Part shown: positions 7,371 through 15,509 of the stretch, in pieces
Position numbering within the stretch: the stretch's first letter is position 1
Layout of the letters: each line of letters opens with the position of its first letter
From: Lachnospiraceae bacterium
GTDB taxonomy: Bacteria; Bacillota; Clostridia; Lachnospirales; Lachnospiraceae
NCBI GenBank assembly: GCA_910574745.1
Contig: CAJTCE010000004.1
Location: 1 to 64,000, forward strand
Reading direction: 5' to 3'
DNA: 64,000 nucleotides
The notes under the pieces: generated by a model
Databases searched by the model: none
Seen by the model: only the letters and a program-made list of their open reading frames with translations
What the model was told of the DNA's origin: nothing
Translations under genes and position numbers: made by a program

Positions 7371-7459
7371 TCAACCGCAACATTGCTGTCCGGGGCTACT
7401 GATGGTATAATATACTTGTAAGATTGGCAGCTCCATTTCCAACAGGAAAGGAGCCCAAC

Positions 7460-8836
7460 ATGGATATTATCAGAGAAGATTGTATTTACGCAAGACAGTC
7501 CGTAGACCGTAAGGACAGTATCAGCATTGAGAGCCAGATTGATTTCTGCAAGTATGAACTGAAAGGCGGAAACTGCCGGGTATTCAAAGACAAAGGATAT
7601 TCCGGGAAAAATACAGACAGGCCGGAATTTCAAAAACTGCTTGGAGAAATCCGCAAAGGAAAAGTCCGGCGGGTAATTGTTTACAAGCTGGACAGAATCA
7701 GCCGTTCCATTCTCGACTTTGCAAATATGATGGAACTGTTTCAAGAATACGATGTGGAGTTTGTATCTTCCACAGAAAAATTTGATACCTCGACCCCGAT
7801 GGGCCGGGCAATGTTAAATATCTGTATCGTATTCGCCCAGCTTGAACGTGAGACCATTCAAAAGCGTGTCACAGACGCCTATTATTCCCGCTGTCTGAAA
7901 GGCTTCCACATGAGCGGACAAGCCCCCTATGGCTATCAACTGGAGCCTACCGTAGTAGAGGGAATCCGCACAAAGAAAATGGTTGCCGATCCGGTAGCCG
8001 CTGACCATGTGAAGCTGATGTTTGAAATGTACGCACAGCCGGAAACCTCTTTTGGAGATATTACCCGCTACTTTGAGGAACACGACATAAAGATTTATGG
8101 CAAGTCCATGTTCCGTACATTTCTTTCCCAGCTTTTAAGAAACCCCGTTTATGCACAGGCTGATTTGGAACTGTATGAGTTTTTCAAAAGCCAGGGAACA
8201 GCCATTGTAAATGATGCCGCTGATTTTGCAGGAACAAATGGCTGTTATCTCTATCAGGGACGGGATGTAAAAGAGGACAAGGACAGGTGTCTGAAAGACC
8301 AAATACTTGTGATTGCTCCCCATGAAGCACTGATTTCCTCTGAAACATGGCTGAAATGCAGAAAGAAGCTGATGACAAACACCACCTTCCAGCATGGCAG
8401 AAAGCCGAGGAATACCTGGCTTGCCGGAAAAATCAAATGCGGGCACTGTGGGTATGCCTTGAAAGCGACCCATGTTCCAAACAGCACCGGATATTTCCGG
8501 TGTACCAGACGGACAGAAAATAAAGGCTGTCCGGGCTGTGGCAAAATCCGCAAGGAAGAATTTGAACAGTTCATCTTTTCCGCTATGAGCGACCGGTTCA
8601 GAAATTTCCAGATACGCCATAGCGGAGAGGAAAAGGTCAATCCAAAGCTGACCGCCTATCAGGTGGAGCTGGCACAGGTAGAGGCAGAAATTGAAAAACT
8701 GCTTGATACGCTGACCGGAGCCAACGCAACACTGCTTGCCTATGCCAACAAAAAAATTGAAGAACTGGACACCCGCCGCCAGTCACTCACAAAGTCGATT
8801 GCCGATTTGACCGTTGAAACAATCTCGCCCCAGTAG
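7460..8836 (+). CDS. tnpX: Large serine recombinase, TnpX-type, ended early by an amber codon
   Basis: 458 residues to a TAG at 8834-8836. The catalytic domain has YARQSVDRKDS with Ser14 as nucleophile, YKLDRISRS and the arginines of the resolvase fold. A recombinase domain follows (GFHMSGQAPYGYQLEP), then a zinc ribbon near residues 325-370 (CGHCG...CTRR...GC) and a coiled coil. In the same frame after the TAG, 43 more residues encode the usual C-terminal end of the family. It excises and inserts the element through a circular intermediate. The protein is either slightly truncated or rescued by readthrough. ATG 7460 is chosen over upstream codons because of AGGAAAGGAG. Confidence 0.85.
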   Translation: MDIIREDCIYARQSVDRKDSISIESQIDFCKYELKGGNCRVFKDKGYSGKNTDRPEFQKLLGEIRKGKVRRVIVYKLDRISRSILDFANMMELFQEYDVEFVSSTEKFDTSTPMGRAMLNICIVFAQLERETIQKRVTDAYYSRCLKGFHMSGQAPYGYQLEPTVVEGIRTKKMVADPVAADHVKLMFEMYAQPETSFGDITRYFEEHDIKIYGKSMFRTFLSQLLRNPVYAQADLELYEFFKSQGTAIVNDAADFAGTNGCYLYQGRDVKEDKDRCLKDQILVIAPHEALISSETWLKCRKKLMTNTTFQHGRKPRNTWLAGKIKCGHCGYALKATHVPNSTGYFRCTRRTENKGCPGCGKIRKEEFEQFIFSAMSDRFRNFQIRHSGEEKVNPKLTAYQVELAQVEAEIEKLLDTLTGANATLLAYANKKIEELDTRRQSLTKSIADLTVETISPQ

Positions 8837-8968
8837 ATGAAAAGTCTTTCATATTATCTGAACAACTGGGACAGCATTGAATTTGACGATAAAAGAAAAG
8901 CCGCTGACATCGTGATTACAACAATCCGAGCCACCAGCGACCATGTAGAGATAGAGTGGAAAATTTGA
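8837..8968 (+). pseudogene. C-terminal tail of TnpX beyond the in-frame TAG
   Basis: The frame of tnpX continues without shift for 43 codons to TGA 8966-8968. The tail (SYYLNNWDSIEFDDKRKAAD, then IEWKI at the end) matches the normal C-terminal pattern of these recombinases, with a tryptophan followed by a D-D-K-R motif and a final I-E-W. This shows that the TAG interrupts an originally longer gene. Confidence 0.75.
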
Positions 8969-8988
8969 ACTCTTGTCAATTTACCACT

Positions 8989-9609
8989 CTATCCGATATT
9001 TCAAATCTATCATTTCTTTTTAATCTCGTTTGTACCCCTTGTACACTGAACTTTTCTTCATTTTTTATAATGCTTTGTAGAAATCCTATGTTTGATGCTA
9101 TGGGTGTATACACAAAAATGAAAGAAAATCTATTATATCCTGTGTTTTCATCAATGTGCAATGCATCGGATGATGAAGCACCTTCTGAAGAAGATACGAA
9201 AGAAGGAAAAGGGTATGCAGATGAGTTGATGACAGGAGTATGGTATTCCGAATTATATAAGATGTTCTTCAAGAATACAGGTGACTTTTATCACAATACA
9301 GTGGCAGCCGCTTTAAAGGGATGCCAAATGATCCTGTTTGAGACGTATGACGGTGCAGGAAATTTTATTACTTCGGACAATCCTGCATTTGAGAATAAAA
9401 GTTTTGTTGAAGTGAATAATTCAAATGGTATGCTATTTCCATTATCGCCTAAGTATTTACTCTTTATTGCAAAAGGGTCAGATGGCATTAATGTTGTAGA
9501 CCATCGTTTTGCAAATACAGATACAATCCACTATTTTAATAGAATTATTGCTCGATACAAAGATGAGACAATAATTGCCTTAACGAAAAATCTAAATGAA
9601 TGTATGTAA
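8989..9609 (+). pseudogene. DUF4238 gene, 5'-truncated at the element boundary
   Basis: The frame encodes the C-terminal half of a DUF4238 protein: FITSDNPAF, then FPLSPKYLLF and a closing segment (YFNRIIARYKDETIIALTKN). About 100 N-terminal residues of the family are missing, and no ribosome site or suitable start is present. The likely cause is insertion of the Tn4451-like element into the gene. The exact junction lies somewhere between 8968 and 9060. Confidence 0.6.
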
Positions 9610-9664
9610 AGTCGCGAAATTTACAAGGCCTATTATAAGAAAACAATAGGAGATATTATCATAT

Positions 9665-10324
9665 ATGGAATACATAATAATTGGTATTTGCGTCGTAGCA
9701 GCAATTGCGGTTGGCGTTGTACTGTACTTAAAACGTAAACAAAAGAAAGAGGTACCAGAGGCGGCAAGCTTTGTTGCAAGTAATCCATCAAGGAGTGAAT
9801 TGCTAAAAGCTGAGTCTGCGAAGGAGCTTGTTATTCAAATGGAGATGCTTCCAGTTGAGGATATTGGAGATGAAACAAGACTGGTAGAAATCACAGATAG
9901 TAAAGTGTTGGTTTATGTTAATAATCTTGTTCCTGGATTAGCTCAGGTTGGAAATGCAGTTAACAATGCAGCACAATCTGCAAAGGCAAATGTAGAAGTA
10001 TTATATCGGGCAATTATTCCGGCAGGTAAAAAATTGACAGATTCCAAGGCTATGGAAGGTGCCGTAAGAGGCTTTTATAGAGGAGCGGATGGAATACGAG
10101 GACACGCTAATCTTGTTGCTGTCGAAGCTCAAAAAGGAACTGCAGTTGTGGCGAACACAGTGGCGGCTGCAATGGGTGTAGCGTCAATGGTAGTTGGCCA
10201 GTATTACATGACACAGATTAATGAAGAGTTTGGAGTTATAAGTGATGGTATATCTCAAATTCAAGATTTTCAGGATAATGAATATCGAAGTAGAGTGTTC
10301 TCACTAATTACTCATGTAAAATAG
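9665..10324 (+). CDS. Membrane-anchored hypothetical protein, N-terminal part before an in-frame TAG
   Basis: A start at ATG 9665 follows AGGAG. Residues 3-22 form one membrane helix, then a basic stretch (KRKQKKE) and a soluble, Ala/Val-rich helical domain. The frame stops at TAG 10322-10324 after 219 codons but continues without shift into the next open segment to 10948. The original protein was therefore probably about 428 residues, anchored at the membrane with its bulk in the cytosol. I do not recognise the family. It may be a recent pseudogene, or two products. Confidence 0.6.
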   Translation: MEYIIIGICVVAAIAVGVVLYLKRKQKKEVPEAASFVASNPSRSELLKAESAKELVIQMEMLPVEDIGDETRLVEITDSKVLVYVNNLVPGLAQVGNAVNNAAQSAKANVEVLYRAIIPAGKKLTDSKAMEGAVRGFYRGADGIRGHANLVAVEAQKGTAVVANTVAAAMGVASMVVGQYYMTQINEEFGVISDGISQIQDFQDNEYRSRVFSLITHVK

Positions 10325-10348
10325 ATTGCTGATTTTAAAACGGAAATA

Positions 10349-10948
10349 ATGGAGAATAATGAATTACGTTTTTCTAAAATTGTCCAGCTGGATAGCTTAG
10401 AGGAAGAGTGTACACAACTTCTTGGACAGGCAAATCTTACACTGGCAGGATTTGCTAAAAAGGCAGAGCTCGACTATGCTGCATATGAAAAGGCATTAGG
10501 TAGTGCTCAAGACTGGTTTATGTATCAGAAATCCTTATTGGATGTTTTATATAAAATTTCAGACTTAAGGTATACCCTTTACCTCGGAACGGTATCGAGA
10601 GAGCAGTGTATCGCATTATTGCCAACATATTCAAAACAAGTAAGTGATACACAGGTACGCCTTACAGCATGGCACGAAGGAATCACAAAGCGTTTAGGAA
10701 TTGATACAGATGAAACTCGAAGAAAGAGAGCAGGATTTGATGGAGTAATTCACTTTATTCCGGGGGTATTTAATGATGATTTGAACTTCCGAGGAATAGA
10801 AAAGAAAACAGCTAATATGATTACAGCGCAAAAAACAGGTCACGAAGAAGCACATCGAATAGATACCTCTGAATTGTATGCTGAGGATGTTCAGCTTATT
10901 TCAAAAGATGGAAAGATTTATTATCTACCAGAAAGAAAAGCAGAGTAA
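10349..10948 (+). CDS. C-terminal part of the same protein after the TAG
   Basis: Same reading frame as the preceding segment, separated only by TAG and eight sense codons. It encodes 199 residues, helical, with KTANMITAQKTGHEEAHRID and a closing strand motif YAEDVQLISKDGKIYYLPE. The ATG at 10349 lacks a good ribosome site, so independent translation is doubtful. Best read as the remainder of one gene broken by a CAG-to-TAG change. Confidence 0.5.
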   Translation: MENNELRFSKIVQLDSLEEECTQLLGQANLTLAGFAKKAELDYAAYEKALGSAQDWFMYQKSLLDVLYKISDLRYTLYLGTVSREQCIALLPTYSKQVSDTQVRLTAWHEGITKRLGIDTDETRRKRAGFDGVIHFIPGVFNDDLNFRGIEKKTANMITAQKTGHEEAHRIDTSELYAEDVQLISKDGKIYYLPERKAE

Positions 10949-10989
10949 AACAAAATACTCTCCCGGATATCAAGGTAGAGAGGGGCGTG

Positions 10990-11049
10990 AAATCCCTGAA
11001 AGACTATAGCTTAACACAAGATGCAATTGCGGAAAATAATGGTAATTAG
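10990..11049 (+). pseudogene. 3' remnant of a second GIY-YIG/DUF4357 gene
   Basis: Nineteen codons (KSLKDYSL...AENNGN) match the very end of the intact DUF4357 gene at 17390-17448, and the similarity continues about 70 bases past the stop codon. This is a relic of a second copy. Confidence 0.7.
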
Positions 11050-11128
11050 CAGATAGGGATGAAACATTTTATAGGAGAGAGTATATAACAGAGGGGTGTT
11101 ATTGCTTTCTCCTTTTATTTATATGCCC

Positions 11129-11160
11129 CAAACCCTACACTTTAACACCAGAGTTTAAAT
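11129..11160 (+). promoter_or_regulatory. Putative operator of the tandem-MerR regulator, copy 1
   Basis: AAACCCTACACTT, three bases, CACCAG, two bases, T. The same pattern recurs before the ABC transporter genes (11943-11973). The site lies about 35 bases before the merR start, as expected for autoregulation. Confidence 0.5.
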
Positions 11161-11191
11161 TTGTGTGATAATAAGGATGGAGGTAGAACGG

Positions 11192-11983
11192 ATGAACATA
11201 TACAAGACAATTGATATTGCCAGGATGTTCGGCATTCATGTAAATACCGTCCGGCTTTATGAGAAGTATGGATTGATTCCCAAACCGGAACGGAGCAGCA
11301 ATGGTTACCGCATTTTTACGGAGCTTCACATTGAGCAGTTCAAATTGGCGCGCGCTGCCCTGAAGGTAGAAGTTCTTCAAAACGGTCTGCGTAAGAAGGC
11401 GGTTGAGATCATCAAAGTATCTGCGGCCGGCGATTATGACAGAGCAGGCAAATTGACTGAAGAATATATTGCACAGGTGGAGAGGGAAAAAGAAAATGCG
11501 GAAGAAGCCATAAAGATTACCCAAAGCATACTTTCAGGAATGAACCGGGCTGGTGGGAATGATACGTTATCATTTTCCAGAAAGGAAGCGGCAGAATTTT
11601 TGGATGTGACCATTGATACCCTGCGGAACTGGGAATTGAACGGTTTGTTTACGGCTAAAAGAGGTAAGAACGGATACAGAATATACGGAACGGAAGATTT
11701 ATGGCGGCTAAAGATTATTCGTTCTTTACGCTGCGCCAATTATTCACTTTCCTCAATTTTGAGAATGCTGCAGGCTCTTTCGGTTAATCCGGAGACAGAT
11801 ATCCGTGAGGCTATAGATACGCCGGGAAAGGATGATGATATTATCACAGCCTGTGATAAACTGTTGACTTCCTTAAATGAAGCGGGGAATCATGCCGGCT
11901 TTGTGGCAGGGCAGATTGAGAACATGAAAAAAATGAGAAAGAAAAACCCTACACTTGTCCACCAGTCTGAAATAAACTGTTAA
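11192..11983 (+). CDS. Tandem-MerR transcriptional regulator
   Basis: A 263-residue protein; ATG 11192 follows GGAGG. It has two winged helix-turn-helix units of the MerR family in one chain: residues about 5-45 (ARMFGIHVNTVRLYEKYGLI) and about 130-180 (SRKEAAEFLDVTIDTLRNWE), joined by a long helical linker. MerR proteins normally carry one such unit and dimerise. It stands directly before an ABC exporter, and the same operator-like motif precedes both, so it probably controls that exporter. The ligand is unknown. Confidence 0.8.
   Translation: MNIYKTIDIARMFGIHVNTVRLYEKYGLIPKPERSSNGYRIFTELHIEQFKLARAALKVEVLQNGLRKKAVEIIKVSAAGDYDRAGKLTEEYIAQVEREKENAEEAIKITQSILSGMNRAGGNDTLSFSRKEAAEFLDVTIDTLRNWELNGLFTAKRGKNGYRIYGTEDLWRLKIIRSLRCANYSLSSILRMLQALSVNPETDIREAIDTPGKDDDIITACDKLLTSLNEAGNHAGFVAGQIENMKKMRKKNPTLVHQSEINC
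11943..11973 (+). promoter_or_regulatory. Putative operator copy 2, inside the merR 3' end
   Basis: AAACCCTACACTT, GTC, CACCAG, TC, T. It overlaps the last codons of the merR gene and lies 48 bases before the ABC ATPase start. Confidence 0.5.
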
Positions 11984-12020
11984 TCTTAACGTACTTCAAA
12001 AAAGGGAGGTACACAAAAGT

Positions 12021-12749
12021 ATGGAAGAAACAATTAAAATTTCCGGGCTGAGCAAATCCTATGCCGGTAGGAAAGTAATCGAGAATCTTTGCATATCGGT
12101 CGCAGCAGGCGAGGTATACGGCCTGCTTGGTGCAAACGGTGCGGGGAAATCCACAACCATAGAATGTATTCTTGGTACGCGGAAGGCAGACTCTGGGACG
12201 GTAAGGATTTTGGGACTTAATCCCGAGAAGAACAGAAAACAGCTTTTTGAACAGGTGGGCGTACAGTTTCAGGAATCAAATTACCCGGATAAGATTAAGG
12301 TAAGGGAGCTGTGTGAGGAAACAGCCTGTCTTTACAGACAGCCGTCGGATTACGGAGAATTGTTGCAGAAATTTGGTCTGGCAGATAAAAAAGATGCGCT
12401 TGTCAGCGAATTATCCGGAGGGCAGAAACAGAAACTTTTTATTGTCCTTGCCTTGATTCCAAATCCAAAAGTGGTTTTTCTGGATGAACTGACAACGGGA
12501 CTTGATACAAAGGCAAGAAGAGGAGTATGGAAAAGCCTGCAGGAATTAAAAGAGCAGGGGCTGACAATTTTCCTGTCGTCACATTTTATGGATGAGGTGG
12601 AGATTCTTTGTGACCGGATCGGAATTTTAAAGGATGGCGGGTTTGTATTTGAGGGAGCGGTACAGGAGGCAGTGGCGATAAGTCCATATGAAAAATTGGA
12701 AGATGCGTATTTGTGGTTTACAAAAGAGGAGGAAAGCGGCGATGAATAA
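12021..12749 (+). CDS. ABC exporter ATP-binding subunit
   Basis: A 242-residue ATPase with Walker A GANGAGKST near residue 38, signature LSGGQKQK near 133, Walker B VVFLDELTTGLD near 152 and the switch histidine in SSHFMDE. It powers the ABC-2 type permease encoded by the next gene, whose start overlaps its stop by eight bases. Such two-gene exporters move drugs, peptides or lipids. The upstream MerR regulator suggests that a small-molecule substrate or stress induces it. GGGAGG precedes the ATG. Confidence 0.9.
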   Translation: MEETIKISGLSKSYAGRKVIENLCISVAAGEVYGLLGANGAGKSTTIECILGTRKADSGTVRILGLNPEKNRKQLFEQVGVQFQESNYPDKIKVRELCEETACLYRQPSDYGELLQKFGLADKKDALVSELSGGQKQKLFIVLALIPNPKVVFLDELTTGLDTKARRGVWKSLQELKEQGLTIFLSSHFMDEVEILCDRIGILKDGGFVFEGAVQEAVAISPYEKLEDAYLWFTKEEESGDE

Positions 12750-13485
12750 ATTTTTTACGATGCTCAAAACGGAACTGAGGTTATCTTTTCGGGGAATGGA
12801 TATGATTATTTTTGCACTTTGTATGCCGGTAGCGGTTACAGTTATCTGGGGGGCCGTTTATGGAAACAAGCCTGCATTTTCGGGAGCGGAGTATTCCTTT
12901 TTGGAACAGTCTTTCGGGGCGTTATCCACGATAGCAGTCTGCGCAGGAGGCGTCATGGGACTTCCGTTATTGATAGCGGATTACCGGAATAAGAAAATAC
13001 TGAAAAGATATAAAGTGACACCGACAAGCCCCTCCTTTTTGCTGGCGGTATGGGTAGCAATTTATGTTATTTATTCCCTGCTGTCTTTGCTGTTGGTTTT
13101 CGGAATGCTTTCTTTATTCTTCGGCTGCAGGTTTAGCGGTTCCCTTGGAAATTTTTTATGGGCATATCTTTTGGTAATGCTGTCTATGTTCAGCATTGGG
13201 CTGATGGTGGGAGGCATTGCTCCCGACCTAAAAACAGCCAGTGTGATAGCCAGTATTCTGTATTTCCCCATGCTGATTTTTTCCGGGGCAACACTGCCTT
13301 ATGAGGTAATGCCACGGACTTTGCAAAGGGCGGCGGATTTTTTGCCCTTGACGCAAGGGATAAAGCTGTTGAAAGCGGCATCATTGGGCTTTCCTCTGGA
13401 GGCGGTGTGGAATTCAGTTGCAATCATGTCTGCATTCTTGATTATTTGCGGAGGCATTGCAGTACGTTTCTTCAGATGGGAATAG
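12742..13485 (+). CDS. ABC-2 type permease subunit
   Basis: A 247-residue membrane protein with six hydrophobic helices, the usual ABC-2 exporter topology, including the late segment LTQGIKLLKAASLG near the fifth helix. ATG 12742 follows GGAGG and overlaps the ATPase gene, showing translational coupling. It forms the pore of the exporter; the substrate is unknown. Confidence 0.88.
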   Translation: MNKFFTMLKTELRLSFRGMDMIIFALCMPVAVTVIWGAVYGNKPAFSGAEYSFLEQSFGALSTIAVCAGGVMGLPLLIADYRNKKILKRYKVTPTSPSFLLAVWVAIYVIYSLLSLLLVFGMLSLFFGCRFSGSLGNFLWAYLLVMLSMFSIGLMVGGIAPDLKTASVIASILYFPMLIFSGATLPYEVMPRTLQRAADFLPLTQGIKLLKAASLGFPLEAVWNSVAIMSAFLIICGGIAVRFFRWE

Positions 13486-13486
13486 G

Positions 13487-13615
13487 CGGAAAGCTAATCT
13501 TGATGCTTGGCTTAATCGGATGTATGATAGGTTGGAGGACGCAGAAGTGCAGCTCATTGAAATAAGGGCAAGAAAACAGGCTGTTGAGAGTGCCTTCGGA
13601 AAATTGATAAAGTAA
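13487..13615 (+). pseudogene. Remnant of a recombinase or similar coiled-coil protein
   Basis: An open frame directly after the permease stop encodes 42 residues without a start (ANLDAWLNRMYDRLEDAE, then charged helix). The pattern recalls the coiled-coil tail of serine recombinases. It is too short for a firm identity. Confidence 0.3.
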
Positions 13616-13646
13616 CAGAGGAACGAGTTCACAGATTGGAGGGTAT

Positions 13647-14384
13647 ATGACGCTACAGCAATTAAAATATATGATAATCATTGCGGAAAGGGGCTCTATT
13701 ACAGAAGCTGCAAAAGAACTGTATATTTCCCAGCCCGGTCTATCCGGCGCCGTCAAGGAAGTGGAAAAGGAAGCGGGAATAGCAATTTTTAACCGGTGCC
13801 GGGCAGGCGTGGCATTGACCAAAGAAGGCATGGAGTTTTTGGGATATGTAAGGCAGGTTGTCCAGAAGATGGAACTTCTGGAATCCAAGTATATTGACAA
13901 AAAGCCTGCAAAACTTTATCTTTGCAAAAATAATGAAAATGTGTTGAGAAAGTTATTTGAAGAATATAGCTTAAATTTTTATGAATTGTTTACGGCAACG
14001 CCTTACATTCTCATCAGCAAAGACCATCCTCTGGCAAAATGCGCATCTGTCAGACTGGATGATTTAAAGCCATATCCCCGGCTTGGCTTTGTCCGGGGAA
14101 CCTATGAATCGTCTAACTTTTCTGAAGAACTATTCAGTAATGAACCTGCTGAAAGAAATATTAAGGTCAGTGAACGTGCAGCCATTGTTAATCTGATGAT
14201 TGGCTCAGAGGGCTATACGATTTCAAGCGGTATTTTCCCTAAATATCTGCAAGGGGATGCCATCGTTTCTATTCCGCTGGAGGAGGATGAGGTAATGCGC
14301 ATTGGATATATACTCAACAAGGATAAGGAGTTATCAGAATTGGGGGAAATCTATGTTGAGGCTTTGCGGCAGTACCGGAAATAA
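13647..14384 (+). CDS. LysR-family regulator with a shortened effector domain
   Basis: The N-terminal winged helix (residues 2-60, MTLQQLKYMIIIAERGSITE and SQPGLSGAVKEVE) is complete. The protein has 245 residues against about 300 for the family. The gap lies after residue about 90, where the chain passes from DKKPAK straight to NENVLRKLFEEYSLNFYELF, a segment that normally comes some 55 residues later. The first half of the ligand-binding domain is therefore missing in frame. DNA binding may remain but effector response is probably lost. It is followed by a broken LysE exporter, its likely former target. Confidence 0.75.
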   Translation: MTLQQLKYMIIIAERGSITEAAKELYISQPGLSGAVKEVEKEAGIAIFNRCRAGVALTKEGMEFLGYVRQVVQKMELLESKYIDKKPAKLYLCKNNENVLRKLFEEYSLNFYELFTATPYILISKDHPLAKCASVRLDDLKPYPRLGFVRGTYESSNFSEELFSNEPAERNIKVSERAAIVNLMIGSEGYTISSGIFPKYLQGDAIVSIPLEEDEVMRIGYILNKDKELSELGEIYVEALRQYRK

Positions 14385-14484
14385 ATGAGACATAGGTTGA
14401 AACTATGTAACAACATAAAAAATAGATATTACCTATTACATGGTGTTCCGTGATAAGATATGGAAACGGAAAGGAGGCATCAAA

Positions 14485-15068
14485 ATGCCGGGTTATGTAT
14501 TAGGTAATTTTTTTATTTATTCTGTTGTCAATGCTTTCACACCCGGACCGGGAAATATTCTGGCGTTGAATACAGTGACAAACTATGGGTACAAAAAGGG
14601 AAGGCCGCTTTTTGGAGGGATTTTTGCAGGATATTACGTTGTGCAGATTCTATGTGCAGTTTTTGTATTTGAGGTAAGCACCTTTTTGCCGAATATGCTT
14701 GGCATTATGAAATACATAGGAGCCGCCTATATTTTATGGCTGGCGGTTCATATTGCATTTGGCAGGCCGGCTGCGGATACTGTAGAAAAATCAGCGTCAT
14801 GGATGAAAGGATTTTTACTGCAATTTGTCAATGTAAAGATCTATTTATTCGGAATCACTGCACTGACAGGATATGTTACGGATTACAGCGCTTCTTATGG
14901 GTATTACTTTTGTTTGAAATTATCATTGCCACCATTGGAACAATTGCAACCCTCACTTGGGTTGGAATGGGGGTGCTGATACAGAAAGTGTACCAAAAAT
15001 ATTACAGGGTAATTAACATGATTCTTGCACTGACTTTGCTGGAGTGTGTATATAGCATGTTGAAATAA
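14485..15068 (+). pseudogene. LysE-family amino-acid exporter, frameshifted
   Basis: ATG 14485 follows AAGGAGG. The frame encodes the LysE N-terminus with NAFTPGPGNILALNTV and several helices until about 14900, where the reading frame must shift to reach LLLFEIIIATIGTIATLTWV and the normal C-terminus ending at 15068. Without a shift the protein ends at 14979 after a foreign tail. LysE proteins export amino acids. The gene is probably dead. Confidence 0.75.
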
Positions 15069-15097
15069 CAAGAAAAAGTATATTTTAGGAGGGCCAT

Positions 15098-15325
15098 ATG
15101 AAAGACGAAACAAAATGCTTACATGCAGGTTATCAACCGAAAAACGCAGAACCGGGAGTTGTGCCGATTGTTCAAAGCACAACATACGTTTATGAATCTA
15201 CAGAGGAAGTTGCAGCAGTGTTTGATGATCCCATGAAGTCGTTAATCTATTCCAGATTTGGGAATCCTACGGTCATGGCAGTTGAAGATAAGATTGCAGA
15301 ATTAGAGCCTCCAAGATATGTTTAA
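15098..15325 (+). pseudogene. Truncated PLP-dependent sulfhydrylase (MetY/Cys-Met family)
   Basis: 75 residues match the N-terminus of O-acetylhomoserine sulfhydrylase-type enzymes (TKCLHAGYQP, PIVQSTTYVY, YSRFGNPTV). The family is about 420 residues long and the PLP lysine lies in the missing part. The frame ends abruptly after AELE, so about four fifths has been deleted. AGGAGG precedes the ATG. Residual sequence to 15480 holds no recognisable gene. Confidence 0.75.
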
Positions 15326-15509
15326 AAAGATATTGACTGATAATATACTGTCAGGCTTATAATACTATTAATAAGAGAAATCAACCTTGAGAGTGAATCT
15401 TGCAGACGGAACAGATGTGGCGGCAGCAGTTCTGACGGCAGAGAGGGTTGATTGCACATAGCTGTTAAAGTTGGAACGTGATATAAACTTACAAACAGGA
15501 GGATGCAAA

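Larger units (their letters stand above)
1..8980. mobile_element. Right part of a Tn4451/Tn4453-like mobilizable element
   Basis: A large serine recombinase of the TnpX type lies at one end, preceded by TnpW, a sigma factor, a relaxase and a CD1845-family protein. This gene set is typical of Tn4451-like mobilizable transposons of Clostridia. Six copies of a 23-nt palindrome occur only in this segment, from 567 to 7082, which suggests that the Abi-like gene also belongs to it. The right boundary falls between the end of the tnpX reading frame (8968) and about 9060, where a 5'-truncated DUF4238 gene begins. The left boundary is outside the window. The exact end cannot be fixed without the uninterrupted target. 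Confidence 0.7.

Noticed and set aside
7460-8968. Claim that the organism reads TAG as glutamine
   Set aside because: Many intact genes here end in TAG at family-typical positions (for example the leader peptide and the kinase at 43763), so general recoding is not supported.
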